Virus record (IMG/VR): IMGVR_UViG_3300044970_001982
Span: 45,101-109,100 of that record
From: a virus
Length of the DNA stretch: 64,000 nucleotides
Reading direction: 5' to 3' (one strand)
Shown: positions 55,264-63,235 of the stretch, in pieces
How positions within the stretch are numbered: the first letter of the stretch is position 1
How the letters are laid out: each line of letters begins with the position of its first letter
Position numbers and translations under genes: made by a program
Notes under the pieces: model-generated
The model's input: only the letters and a program-made list of their open reading frames with translations
Told to the model about the DNA's origin: nothing
Database searches by the model: none

Positions 55264-56031
55264 TTAAAGTTTACGTCTACCCATTAGGGCGTCTACTAGA
55301 ACTTGCTCAAAAGAGTTGACAGGAGAAACAGGTGTCTGTGACTCAGCCTTGTCCACTGTTAATACATTTACTTCTTCTGCAACTTCTGCTTCTGAAGTTA
55401 CTTCGGGAACGCTAAAGAAGTTAGAAAGTCTCTTGCCAACTTTAGCTGGGACCTTAGCTAGATCTCTTAATGAATCAGCTAATGAAGATGCTGTTCTTGG
55501 TGCATGTTCTTCGATTAGTTTTTCGCGATCATCAACAGATTCGTAGCCTAGGCCAATCTTTGTATCAACAACTCTCTCTACTAATGTTCTGTGTAGAGCA
55601 TTCTTGAGTTTTGTATTTTCTTCTTCAAGAGACTTGATAGTTGCCTTTAAGAGCTCTAGTTCTTGCTCAACGCCCTCTTTGTTATCGCTGAGATTGCTAG
55701 ACTCTTCAGCGGTCTCTTGATCTACATCACCATTTTCAGATGATGACTCTTCTGGCTTTTCAGCATTTTCGGAATCTACGCTTTGTACATCCGCCTCTTC
55801 TGAATCGTCAGCTGAGTTATTGTTTTCTTCTGAATCAGATACTTCTGATTCTTCAGAAAGTTCTTCTGAGTCCTTATCTGAAGACTGCTCTTCAGAAACA
55901 TCTTCAGTCTTTTCATCTGATTCCTCAGATGTTTCTGCTTCAACAGAAGCTGAAGCTGCAATATTAGAAAGATCTTCGCTTAAGCCTTCAGCTACAGCTA
56001 GAATATCTTCGCCATTATCGACATTATCCAT
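55264..56031 (-). CDS. Nested scaffold protein from internal start
   Basis: Inside the protease-scaffold gene, codon 290 is an ATG at 56031 preceded by GAGGAG (56046-56041) with a nine-base gap, a better ribosome site than that of many genes here. Translation from it gives a 255-residue protein (MDNVDNGEDILAVAEGLSED...) that contains exactly the acidic stretch, the coiled coil and the capsid-contacting C-terminus, without the protease. Phage lambda makes its scaffold Nu3 in the same way from inside the protease gene C. The site is seen in the sequence; its use is inferred. Confidence 0.5.
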   Translation of the reverse strand: MDNVDNGEDILAVAEGLSEDLSNIAASASVEAETSEESDEKTEDVSEEQSSDKDSEELSEESEVSDSEENNNSADDSEEADVQSVDSENAEKPEESSSENGDVDQETAEESSNLSDNKEGVEQELELLKATIKSLEEENTKLKNALHRTLVERVVDTKIGLGYESVDDREKLIEEHAPRTASSLADSLRDLAKVPAKVGKRLSNFFSVPEVTSEAEVAEEVNVLTVDKAESQTPVSPVNSFEQVLVDALMGRRKL

Positions 56032-56898
56032 GCTATGAGTCTCCTCAGATTTTGTATTTTCAGAATCTTCATTAGATAGTAATGATTCTGTCTTATTTAT
56101 ATAACTTTCGCTCTCTTGCAAGGCTAAAGCTGTTAGAAATGCACCTTTTAAGTGCAAATAAATTGGCTTTGATTCTTTTTTCTTAAGATTAGAAAGAATT
56201 GATTTATTTTCTTCAATTGAAAATATATCTTCATTATCCATACTTAAAACAAAAGCTGAACTCTTAGCAACCCAGCCTTCTGAGTCTGTAAGCTCCGCTT
56301 TGCCATCAGCAGACTTTAGTGATCTGACACCTGACTTTTGATCAGCTGGCTGATTAACAAAAGAATACTCTTTAAAGGAAATGTCTTGCATGTCTATATA
56401 AGCAAGCTTGCCCTTATAAACTTTTCCTCTTCTATACTTTGGCATTCTGGGTCTTCCGGAGTCATCTTCGGAAGCTAAATCTTCGCCAGAAATGCTGCAC
56501 AGTGCCTTAGCAGCTCTTCCGCCAACAGAACCTGTTAGATACCTTTTGTCTAGAACTTTTTGTGCTGCGACTGGATCAGTGATTGCAATTTGCAGTCTTA
56601 CGAAAGCGGAACCATCTTCCTCTTTATCCATCCTTGCTGCCATTACTCTACCAATTGGCTCTGTATTTAAGTCATGATTTAATATGATTGGCTTAGGATA
56701 AGGCTCAACCCATGATTGCAGAGCTTTTTCCAGCTCTTGTGCTGAGTAATTATTATAATTGGCTGTAAGACCTTCATGAATAGCTGCTACTTCTATAATC
56801 AGCCCATGTCTGGAATTGAATGATTCTGAAAAATCTAAGTCTACCTTTGAAAAATCTGGTAGCTTTAAAGTAAAGTTTTCTACGAAATCAAAAGACAT
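55264..56898 (-). CDS. Prohead protease fused to scaffold
   Basis: A 544-residue protein. Residues about 30-200 fit a phage prohead serine protease: His75 in IILNHDLNTEPIGRV, Ser124 in YLTGSVGGRAA and the conserved FKEYSFVNQPAD near residues 174-186. Residues about 319-409 are a Ser/Glu/Asp low-complexity stretch, 410-437 a coiled coil (EQELELLKATIKSLEEENTK), and the end (SFEQVLVDALMGRRKL) resembles scaffold C-termini that contact the capsid. The protease shapes the prohead by cutting scaffold and capsid arms; the acidic half would fill the prohead core. An internal ribosome site and ATG at 56031 could yield the scaffold alone. The gene lies between the glycosyltransferase-like gene and the capsid-associated gene. 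Confidence 0.82.
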   Translation of the reverse strand: MSFDFVENFTLKLPDFSKVDLDFSESFNSRHGLIIEVAAIHEGLTANYNNYSAQELEKALQSWVEPYPKPIILNHDLNTEPIGRVMAARMDKEEDGSAFVRLQIAITDPVAAQKVLDKRYLTGSVGGRAAKALCSISGEDLASEDDSGRPRMPKYRRGKVYKGKLAYIDMQDISFKEYSFVNQPADQKSGVRSLKSADGKAELTDSEGWVAKSSAFVLSMDNEDIFSIEENKSILSNLKKKESKPIYLHLKGAFLTALALQESESYINKTESLLSNEDSENTKSEETHSMDNVDNGEDILAVAEGLSEDLSNIAASASVEAETSEESDEKTEDVSEEQSSDKDSEELSEESEVSDSEENNNSADDSEEADVQSVDSENAEKPEESSSENGDVDQETAEESSNLSDNKEGVEQELELLKATIKSLEEENTKLKNALHRTLVERVVDTKIGLGYESVDDREKLIEEHAPRTASSLADSLRDLAKVPAKVGKRLSNFFSVPEVTSEAEVAEEVNVLTVDKAESQTPVSPVNSFEQVLVDALMGRRKL

Positions 56899-56925
56899 TA
56901 TAATCCCCTGTAAAATAATTCTATT

Positions 56926-56979
56926 TTTATAGTAAGTTTCTTTTTATAACATTGAACAATTTTATATAAATATATCACA
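56926..56979 (-). promoter_or_regulatory. Candidate promoter elements before the protease-scaffold gene
   Basis: Two elements lie in or beside the 76-base gap. TGTGATATATT (56979-56969 on the minus strand) is an extended -10 form whose TGA is also the stop codon of the glycosyltransferase-like gene; it differs by one base from the TGTGATATAAT at 41261 and 60146. Closer to the gene, TTACTATAAA (56935-56926) repeats the ten bases found before the sheath gene. No clear -35 box is visible for either. Confidence 0.38.
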
Positions 56980-57754
56980 CTTTAGCATAGTTTTTATTTG
57001 CTATCAAATTTCTGTCGTCACCATTCTTTAAAAAAGAGTCATACATAAATTCAGACATTATGTGAGGAGCATAAATATAAGATGCGGAGTATAGTTCATA
57101 ACCTTTATTTTTACAATTTAAAGACCAACCAACATCTTCACCTTGTTCATGAACAGAATACTCAATATTTTGATATACATTTTTGCTCATCATTTTGGCG
57201 GCCATAATAACATCTGACTTAAAATAAGTTCCTAAGTCATACTTTTCTTTTCTATATGCTTTATTTGGAACATCTTCTCTCCAATTCATGACGCTTGGAT
57301 ACATTGTTCCAATTGGAGTCATAAACATAAGTGGACTTACTGCATCTGCTCCGGACTTAATATGTGCTATTAATAATTCCATAGTATTTGGATTTGTTAA
57401 TAGAATATCTGAGTCTAAGCTAAAGTAGTATTCTGGAGAAACATCTCTAACAGTTTCTAATAGAGAGTTTCTTAACGACACCATATTTACATATTTAGAC
57501 ATAGTCCATTGTCTGCCATTATTTTCGTGCTGAAAATGAGGAATGTCTTCTCTAATCTTTATGTTGAAGTAAGGAATTCTCTTATCAAATCTTTTCCATG
57601 CCTCTAATGAATTAATTGTGTCTTGATCATCAGGGGAAACTTCAAAAATAAAACCAACATCTTTTAAAGATACAGATTGATTTATTAGGCATCTAATCCA
57701 GTGTGGCAAAAGCCATGTTCTCTTGTAAGTTGGACAGCCTATTACTAACTTCAT
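56975..57754 (-). CDS. Glycosyltransferase-like protein (GT-A fold)
   Basis: A 259-residue protein of GT-A (family 2-like) type. It opens with the donor-binding strand MKLVIGCPTYKRTWLLPHWI; the DxD metal motif is DSD at residues 114-116 in YYFSLDSDILLT; and HEQGEDVGW near residue 210 fits the acceptor-side ED motif. No membrane segment or signal peptide is seen, so it is cytosolic. It sits between a small gene after the portal and the protease-scaffold gene, inside the head operon. Phages are known to glycosylate virion proteins or DNA; here placement suggests a virion protein as acceptor, but this is inference. Sugar donor and acceptor cannot be read from sequence. Confidence 0.75.
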   Translation of the reverse strand: MKLVIGCPTYKRTWLLPHWIRCLINQSVSLKDVGFIFEVSPDDQDTINSLEAWKRFDKRIPYFNIKIREDIPHFQHENNGRQWTMSKYVNMVSLRNSLLETVRDVSPEYYFSLDSDILLTNPNTMELLIAHIKSGADAVSPLMFMTPIGTMYPSVMNWREDVPNKAYRKEKYDLGTYFKSDVIMAAKMMSKNVYQNIEYSVHEQGEDVGWSLNCKNKGYELYSASYIYAPHIMSEFMYDSFLKNGDDRNLIANKNYAKV

Positions 57755-57757
57755 ATA

Positions 57758-58042
57758 TTATATATTATTTTCTAACTCAGAACTATTCTGCTCTACTTTT
57801 TGTTTTGCCTGCTGCTTTTCTGGAGCTACCTTGGTTTCTTCAGATTTCTTTAATGGCTTTTCCTCAATAGGACTTTTTTCGACATTAATACTATTGTTAA
57901 GATCCTCTATTATTTCAACAAGAATTTGTAAAGCAATTCTTACTTGACCATTATTAACACTATTGGATAGTGCCTTGATTGCATCGTCAGTATTTAAATA
58001 TGATGCTATTTGTTCATTCTTCAGGGTTATCTTTCTTGACAT
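57758..58042 (-). CDS. Small charged protein after portal, unknown
   Basis: A 94-residue protein from the ATG at 58042, chosen over two in-frame Met codons further upstream because AGAAAGG lies eight bases before it. The start overlaps the 3' end of the portal gene. Residues 1-55 are helical (DDAIKALSNSVNNGQVRIAL, ILVEIIEDLNNSI); the rest is Lys/Glu/Gln/Pro-rich and probably disordered. It could be a scaffold helper or a portal partner, but I recognise no family. Confidence 0.6.
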   Translation of the reverse strand: MSRKITLKNEQIASYLNTDDAIKALSNSVNNGQVRIALQILVEIIEDLNNSINVEKSPIEEKPLKKSEETKVAPEKQQAKQKVEQNSSELENNI

Positions 58043-59678
58043 CGTTTGTGCCTTTCTCGTCATTTGTATATATAACATTATACTCTGACTCTAAAAGATT
58101 TTCAACTAAAGATAACCATGTATTATCAGATCTTCTAATATTTGGAGAATTATTTCTACCCTGTTGGTTTGCTGGTCTTACTGTATTTCCAGGGCCACGT
58201 CTTCTATTTGGTAGATTTCTTTGACCTTCTGGGGCGGACGCCTGTTTATCCCCATCTTTTTTAACGTCTGTCATTTGATTTTTTGCTGTTATTTGAGCTT
58301 GATTTTTAGCTATGTCCATTTGTATATTGGCTTGGATCTTTGCGAACAAGTCATCTTCGTCATAATCAGCTTCTAAACCTAGCTCTAATCTAGCTTCACT
58401 TAGCCCAATAATGTTATTTACATATTTTTGTATAATATGAGTCTCTTTTTTAACCTGAGTATCAACATCTATTTCATTAAACTTGAAATAACAACGATCT
58501 GAAACTCCATTTTCCATTGGATTAGAAACTGGATCAAATCCACCTTCTAAAAGAAGCTCATTGAATATGTGCACTCTTACCATTTCAGCAAATAGCTTTT
58601 GATATTGCTTGATCTTGTCGTATAACGCTGTGTCCAATCTATCTGTGACAGAACGGTTGCCACCATTCATCATCATGCCTAAATGGTGTGGGGCAACTCC
58701 GAGTCCAACAGCAACTCTTTCTTTAAAGTGCTCAAGATACGATGTAGCGTCAAGTGCGGCGTTGTTTGCTCCAATTACTTCTATATTATGTCTATAAGGA
58801 AGTATTAAACCACCTTCTGCTCTTAAGTTTTCTATCTCAGCAGAAGCCTTGTCTATTTCATCTGGCTCTGCTGGTTGGTCTGCTGTTCCAATTGTGTATT
58901 TGTACAGAGGGAATAATTCTCTATGCACTAGGTTTTGTATATCCTCTTCTATTTGACGAAGAGCGACGACATCATCTAAAACAGAACTTAAAAATGGTGT
59001 GCCAAAAGCGCGTCCAGTTTTTTTCTCCAAATACATATGTATGACTCTATCAGCGTTCCATACTGGATCTCTTTCAGTTGGAGCATAGGTTAGCGGATCG
59101 CTAGCCTGCTGATAAGATTTAGGTCTATTAAATTTATCTCTAAGAATTCTAACTTGTTCTGTTGGAATTAGATAATAGCCAACAACTGGCATTTCTGCAT
59201 TAACGCCTTGTATCTGTGTTGGAAAATATTCTGAAATATCTCCTCTAGCTTTTACCACAAAAACATTTGCATACTTAAATAAATGCTCAGTTACTTCTAT
59301 CAAAAAGTCTAGAAATGGTCTTTTCATAGCCATTTCCATATAATCTATTCTTTGGTATAGATAAGAAACAGCCTCTTGATTTTCTCCTACTATAGTCCAG
59401 TTTTCTTTCCAGAATAATTCTTTGTATTTATTTAAAGCCTGCCTAACATAGGAGTCTGTATCAGTAGCTTGCATTATTCTTTCAAAGTCATATGGAGATG
59501 GCTCGAATGTAGCTCTATTGTTGTAATAGAAAGTATTACCCTGAAAACCCAGGGCAAGGGCAGCAACTTTCATTGCCTTTCCTATTGTTCTAATTTCTTC
59601 AGGCTGAAGAGCCTTAGCTAGAGCATTATTATTTTGCTTATCTATTTGCCTAAATGGCAAAAAATCTAATACGGCCAT
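58014..59678 (-). CDS. Portal protein
   Basis: A 554-residue protein with portal layout: an N-terminal helical region (residues 1-90), the wing with FLIEVTEHLFKYANVFVVKA, the strand pair VVGYYLIPTEQVRILRDKF, VIHMYLEKKTGRAFGTPFLS before the stem helices, and AVGLGVAPHHLGMMMNGGNR, a stretch typical for portals near the crown. The C-terminal 90 residues are Gln/Asn/Arg/Pro-rich and end in an acidic tail. Protease and capsid genes follow. Terminase is expected upstream but lies outside the window. The ATG at 59678 has GGAG upstream. The portal is the dodecameric DNA channel at one capsid vertex. Confidence 0.85.
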   Translation of the reverse strand: MAVLDFLPFRQIDKQNNNALAKALQPEEIRTIGKAMKVAALALGFQGNTFYYNNRATFEPSPYDFERIMQATDTDSYVRQALNKYKELFWKENWTIVGENQEAVSYLYQRIDYMEMAMKRPFLDFLIEVTEHLFKYANVFVVKARGDISEYFPTQIQGVNAEMPVVGYYLIPTEQVRILRDKFNRPKSYQQASDPLTYAPTERDPVWNADRVIHMYLEKKTGRAFGTPFLSSVLDDVVALRQIEEDIQNLVHRELFPLYKYTIGTADQPAEPDEIDKASAEIENLRAEGGLILPYRHNIEVIGANNAALDATSYLEHFKERVAVGLGVAPHHLGMMMNGGNRSVTDRLDTALYDKIKQYQKLFAEMVRVHIFNELLLEGGFDPVSNPMENGVSDRCYFKFNEIDVDTQVKKETHIIQKYVNNIIGLSEARLELGLEADYDEDDLFAKIQANIQMDIAKNQAQITAKNQMTDVKKDGDKQASAPEGQRNLPNRRRGPGNTVRPANQQGRNNSPNIRRSDNTWLSLVENLLESEYNVIYTNDEKGTNDVKKDNPEE

Positions 59679-59735
59679 TGTGTCTCCATTTATAAAGCTA
59701 GTTTAATAGTAGCTTAATATATGGCTTTTCGTAAT

Positions 59736-59915
59736 TTACTCAGCTTTTTCGCCAGATACCTTATCGAAAGCGTTCTTTAAGATTAATGTTTTTACAGATT
59801 CCATCCAAAAAATGGTCTCAGCTTCATTAAAGTCACTTCTATATTGAAGATTTGCGTCTGAGATTTTAATCTCAATTGTAAATTCTTTTTTTGGCTCTAC
59901 TGTTTCATCTGACAT
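59736..59915 (-). CDS. Small acidic protein, unknown
   Basis: A 59-codon frame from an ATG at 59915 to a TAA at 59736, MSDETVEPKKEFTIEIKISD at the N-terminus and KNAFDKVSGEKAE at the end. A GTGAGGTAAAAA sequence before the ATG supplies a plausible ribosome site. The spacing fits: it begins eight bases after the stop of the 65-residue gene and ends 57 bases before the portal start. It is acidic, with a beta-like first half and helical second half. No family is recognised; size and position suggest a conserved accessory gene rather than chance. Confidence 0.6.
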   Translation of the reverse strand: MSDETVEPKKEFTIEIKISDANLQYRSDFNEAETIFWMESVKTLILKNAFDKVSGEKAE

Positions 59916-59923
59916 TTTTTACC

Positions 59924-60121
59924 TCACTCAAAATCATCTGTTTGTTTCTTGTTATCATTTTTTGCTTTTTCTACTTTAGCAGGATATGCTGCTGCTGATA
60001 GAATCTGAATTTTTGTATTTAATTGTTTTATTGTAGCTTCTTTTACAATTAGTTCTGTTGTTAACTGAGCTAATTTTTCATTAAAAGTTTGAATTAAAAC
60101 ATTAACATCTAGTTCATCCAT
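59924..60121 (-). CDS. Small coiled-coil protein, unknown
   Basis: A 65-residue protein (MDELDVNVLIQTFNEKLAQL ...). Hydrophobic residues at heptad spacing from about residue 8 to 45 (LIQTFNEKLAQLTTELIVKE) predict a coiled coil; the last 20 residues are Lys/Asp-rich. TGGAG precedes the ATG. A strong promoter-like sequence lies about 25 bases upstream. Short coiled-coil proteins near portal genes may act in head assembly or DNA packaging, but nothing here proves it. Confidence 0.62.
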   Translation of the reverse strand: MDELDVNVLIQTFNEKLAQLTTELIVKEATIKQLNTKIQILSAAAYPAKVEKAKNDNKKQTDDFE

Positions 60122-60145
60122 AATTTCTCCATTAAGTAAAATGAT

Positions 60146-60174
60146 ATTATATCACATTTCATATGAATCTGGAA
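60146..60174 (-). promoter_or_regulatory. Extended -10 promoter overlapping the end of the 387-residue gene
   Basis: Minus-strand TGTGATATAAT (60156-60146) gives TATAAT with the TGn extension; TTCCAG 17 bases upstream (60174-60169) is a poor -35. The TGA inside the element is the stop codon of the 387-residue gene. It would drive the small genes, portal and head block. The identical string occurs at 41271-41261. Confidence 0.48.
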
Positions 60175-61315
60175 TATAGTCTACATGAACATTTTCATTT
60201 TCTTGTACGTGTGTAAATAAATAATATATTTTATTTATCCACTTAGAAAAGGCCTCTGGGCATTCTATGCCATCCTCATACTCTATGAGAGTGTCTTCTT
60301 GATTTAATATAAATTTACCAACTTGTTGTGGCCTTATCTGCATCAAAGAATCTCTAACATGCTTTGGCATTTGAAGTACTCTTAGCACTTTGTCACAAGT
60401 TTCTGCCATTGGTTCATTATTGTTAAATTCTCTATATGAATAAGCCCATTCTATTATTAATCTAAACAGTTCATGTATTGTTCTAGAAAAAAACTGAGGA
60501 TGAGTTGCGTATAATTTTTCAAATAATTCTGTTGCATTTTGATTGCATTCGGAGTATGTAATAATTGCTATTGGAGAGAGATCAATTACAACTTCATGAA
60601 GATTTATTGCTGCGTATTTTCTTGGGTTTTCGTTTTCTTCTACACACTTTTTGCCATATTCAGTAATCAAATTTTCTATGAATCTTGTTGAGTGCGTTAT
60701 ATTTTCTGCGGATTTGATCATATACTGCCTAGTTGAACATGCGTCCATAAAAGCTGAAGATCCATCTGGGCTTGCAGCTAGCCATAGTTGATAGGCTCTA
60801 TTTTTTTGAGGAGTAATATCTCTTTCAAATGATATATTCCAACACATGTCCTCATTATTCCAGCCTATAAAAAAATTATGATTTAAGTTTGGCTTAAGTA
60901 TTGGAGGAGACCAGTGCTGATCTTCATTATTCCATACCCACCCATTAAAAGGTTGGATGTTTATATTTTTATGGTCAGTCAAATCGTTAAATGGTGGAGG
61001 ATCTATTATGGCTATACTTTCTTTTCCATCAGAACCCAAAACAATATCAAGAGAATAATGCGTGTAACTTTCAATGTATTGTTTTAATTCGCTGCTATTA
61101 AATATATTTATATCATATAAATTAATAATAAATTCCGTTAAATAGGAAGTATCATAATTATCTTGTAAAAAACTAATATACAAAGTACAATCATCAGTCA
61201 AAAGATTAAATTTAGTATTTGATAGTATGTCATTATCTGCTCCAAGATAATCCTTAAAATAAGGATACTCTCCAACGCCATCATGTTTAGGATCTTTATA
61301 TGTTATATATTTCAT
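60152..61315 (-). CDS. Unrecognised 387-residue protein
   Basis: A 387-residue soluble protein between the fibres and the head block. The N-terminal 180 residues are Asp/Asn/Tyr/Trp-rich with several short Trp motifs (WVWNNEDQHWSPP, FFIGWNNEDMCWNISFE) repeating a W-N-N-E-D pattern, which may be a small internal repeat. The C-terminal half is helical (LFEKLYATHPQFFSRTIHEL, FRLIIEWAYSYREFN, KVLRVLQMPKHVRDSLMQI). It is less beta-rich than the virion proteins around it. AGAGG precedes the ATG. I recognise no family; its own promoter suggests independent expression. Confidence 0.7.
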   Translation of the reverse strand: MKYITYKDPKHDGVGEYPYFKDYLGADNDILSNTKFNLLTDDCTLYISFLQDNYDTSYLTEFIINLYDINIFNSSELKQYIESYTHYSLDIVLGSDGKESIAIIDPPPFNDLTDHKNINIQPFNGWVWNNEDQHWSPPILKPNLNHNFFIGWNNEDMCWNISFERDITPQKNRAYQLWLAASPDGSSAFMDACSTRQYMIKSAENITHSTRFIENLITEYGKKCVEENENPRKYAAINLHEVVIDLSPIAIITYSECNQNATELFEKLYATHPQFFSRTIHELFRLIIEWAYSYREFNNNEPMAETCDKVLRVLQMPKHVRDSLMQIRPQQVGKFILNQEDTLIEYEDGIECPEAFSKWINKIYYLFTHVQENENVHVDYIPDSYEM

Positions 61316-61333
61316 TATTTCCTCTACCTGTAT

Positions 61334-61342
61334 ATTATACCA
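61334..61342 (-). promoter_or_regulatory. Extended -10 element before the 387-residue gene
   Basis: Minus-strand TGGTATAAT (61342-61334) fits the TGnTATAAT extended -10. It overlaps the end of the fibre gene and lies about 19 bases before the ATG at 61315, so the leader would be very short but still include the AGAGG ribosome site. No -35 box is visible. Confidence 0.38.
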
Positions 61343-63224
61343 AAATTTGATAGCTATATCTTATTTTAACTTCTGTAATAGTAGAATACAATAAAGATCC
61401 ACTGGTGCCAGATCTGACCGTTAAAGCCAAATACCAACAATTACTAACACCTAGATTCGTTGTATTTGGAGCTATACCACTTGGCACTGACCATGTATCT
61501 GTTGCATTTGCGGCCAAACCTGAACTTAAAGTTCTAGTAGCAGCTGTTCCATTTACTTCTATTACAATTCTTGGAGAAGCTACTGGACCACATCTAGTTT
61601 GTATTGACTCTAACTGAGCGTTTATTGCTCCTGTTGGCAAGTCTGGCTGAAAAGCCAGTCTCAGAGTTTCATCATTTGTACCTGATTTTGCAACTTGTTG
61701 CGTAGTATATACTGTATATGTAACACTTCCAGACGCTGCTGTTTGATTTATTTGTCCACCAGTGGTTTCAAATCTTGTAAATAAAGTTGTGCTACTACTT
61801 GTATAAATAGCCGATTCGCCAGGTCCACCACCAAGAGAGCTAATATTAGATCCATTTACCGTTCCACTAAAAATAGAACTTCCTTTAGATCCACCTGGAG
61901 CAATACCTGACGGAACACTAGAAGGCCTAGAGATTCTGATTCTTCTATTTCCATTAGCTGTTCCCACCTGATTTATAGTCCAAGATCCATTAAAATAGCT
62001 GGCATTTGTTCCACTTGCGCCATTTATTGTTACCGTTCCACCAAAAGCGGATGGAGCGTTTATGTCTATTTCTATAACAATATATAAGCTATCTGTATAT
62101 AAAGCTATGTTTGAATAAATTAAATTACTTATTGTTACACTTGAATAGTTTAATGTATTTGTATTTAATGGTAAGTTGTGTGATGCACTAGTCCTATATT
62201 CAGCTATTCCAAAGCTACTGTCTCTAGAAATTCTATTTATTGTTTTTGTTTCATTTGATGGAACACTTTGAGTTGTGTATGCATTAGAATACCAGTGTGT
62301 CGCAGTATCATTATCTGATCCTTTTGCGTAATCTGAGTTAGCGTCTTTAAATGATGTTCCAGACGCACCATAGGCGCTGAAGTATGCAGTTTCATTGGCT
62401 GCAGCGTGTCCTGTGCTAGATGGTTTATATTGTGTTTCATAGTATTTAGTTTGTACTGAGCTTGAGTAAGCGCTCCATGCACTAGTTTGGCTTATGCCAG
62501 AATAAACAGTTCTAGCCCTACATCTAAATGTGTCTCCAGAATTAAGGCCTGTAATAGTTGCAGTTAGTGTTTGGTCGATGTCATTTGCAGTTAAGTTTCT
62601 ATTGACACTTGTATAATAAACCCATCCAGAGAAAATATCTAATTGATAAAATTCAAATTCAATATAAGCAGCGCTTCCGTTCCTAGTATATTCTGGGTTG
62701 CTAGTTGACTGAAAACTTAAAGAAGATGTTGTTCTAGCGGAGTTAGTGGGAGTTGTTGGGGTTGTTATAATATAAGCTAAAGTAGAAAATGTTGCTGTTA
62801 CGGTTGCGCTTTGCCCAACTTGCTCGTTGGTTGACGCATCATAATATGTGGCGTACGCGCTGAATTCATATGAAGTATTTGGAGATAAACCTGTTTCTGT
62901 TTTTGTTCCAGATATAGATCCTACCGCAGCTGTTGCCGGAACAAAAGATGCTCCGAGTACATTACTTGTTCTATAAACTGTTATTTGAGTTTTATATGGA
63001 GAACCAGTAGGAAGTGTTACCTGAACAGTTATTGAATTAATAGTTCTAGAACTTAATGTGATAGTTGGATTGTTTATTGTTCCACTAAATCTAGTGAAAA
63101 AAGTTCTCCAAGAGGATCCATCATAAACTTCACCTTTTTGAACATTTTGCCAAGAAGATCCATCGTAAACTTCTGGATCTGAAATATTTACCCATGTACT
63201 ACCGTTATATACTTCAATAGACAT
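61335..63224 (-). CDS. Fibre-like protein with fibronectin-type modules
   Basis: A 629-residue extracellular-type structural protein. Residues 4-45 hold three 14-residue tandem repeats of the form EVYDGSSW. Residues about 48-150 and 155-260 are two fibronectin-III-like modules (NPTITLSSRTINSITVQVTL, ETGLSPNTSYEFSAYATYYD; then ATITGLNSGDTFRCRARTVY). The remaining 370 residues are Ser/Thr/Gly-rich beta structure (INGASGTNASYFNGSWTINQ). No enzyme motif is evident. Such architecture is common in phage fibres and their surface-binding domains. It follows the fibre cut by the right edge by 11 bases. Confidence 0.75.
   Translation of the reverse strand: MSIEVYNGSTWVNISDPEVYDGSSWQNVQKGEVYDGSSWRTFFTRFSGTINNPTITLSSRTINSITVQVTLPTGSPYKTQITVYRTSNVLGASFVPATAAVGSISGTKTETGLSPNTSYEFSAYATYYDASTNEQVGQSATVTATFSTLAYIITTPTTPTNSARTTSSLSFQSTSNPEYTRNGSAAYIEFEFYQLDIFSGWVYYTSVNRNLTANDIDQTLTATITGLNSGDTFRCRARTVYSGISQTSAWSAYSSSVQTKYYETQYKPSSTGHAAANETAYFSAYGASGTSFKDANSDYAKGSDNDTATHWYSNAYTTQSVPSNETKTINRISRDSSFGIAEYRTSASHNLPLNTNTLNYSSVTISNLIYSNIALYTDSLYIVIEIDINAPSAFGGTVTINGASGTNASYFNGSWTINQVGTANGNRRIRISRPSSVPSGIAPGGSKGSSIFSGTVNGSNISSLGGGPGESAIYTSSSTTLFTRFETTGGQINQTAASGSVTYTVYTTQQVAKSGTNDETLRLAFQPDLPTGAINAQLESIQTRCGPVASPRIVIEVNGTAATRTLSSGLAANATDTWSVPSGIAPNTTNLGVSNCWYLALTVRSGTSGSLLYSTITEVKIRYSYQILV
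63090..63215 (-). repeat. Three 14-residue tandem repeats (42 bp units) at fibre N-terminus
   Basis: Residues 4-17, 18-31 and 32-45 of the fibronectin-like fibre read EVYNGSTWVNISDP, EVYDGSSWQNVQKG and EVYDGSSWRTFFTR. The period is exactly 14 codons and the conserved part is the first eight residues. Confidence 0.75.
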
Positions 63225-63235
63225 TATTATCTCAC

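Noticed and set aside
55776-56038. Alternative frames within the acidic scaffold region on both strands
   Set aside because: They arise from the GAA/TCT-rich repetitive codons of the Ser/Glu/Asp stretch and have no starts with ribosome sites.
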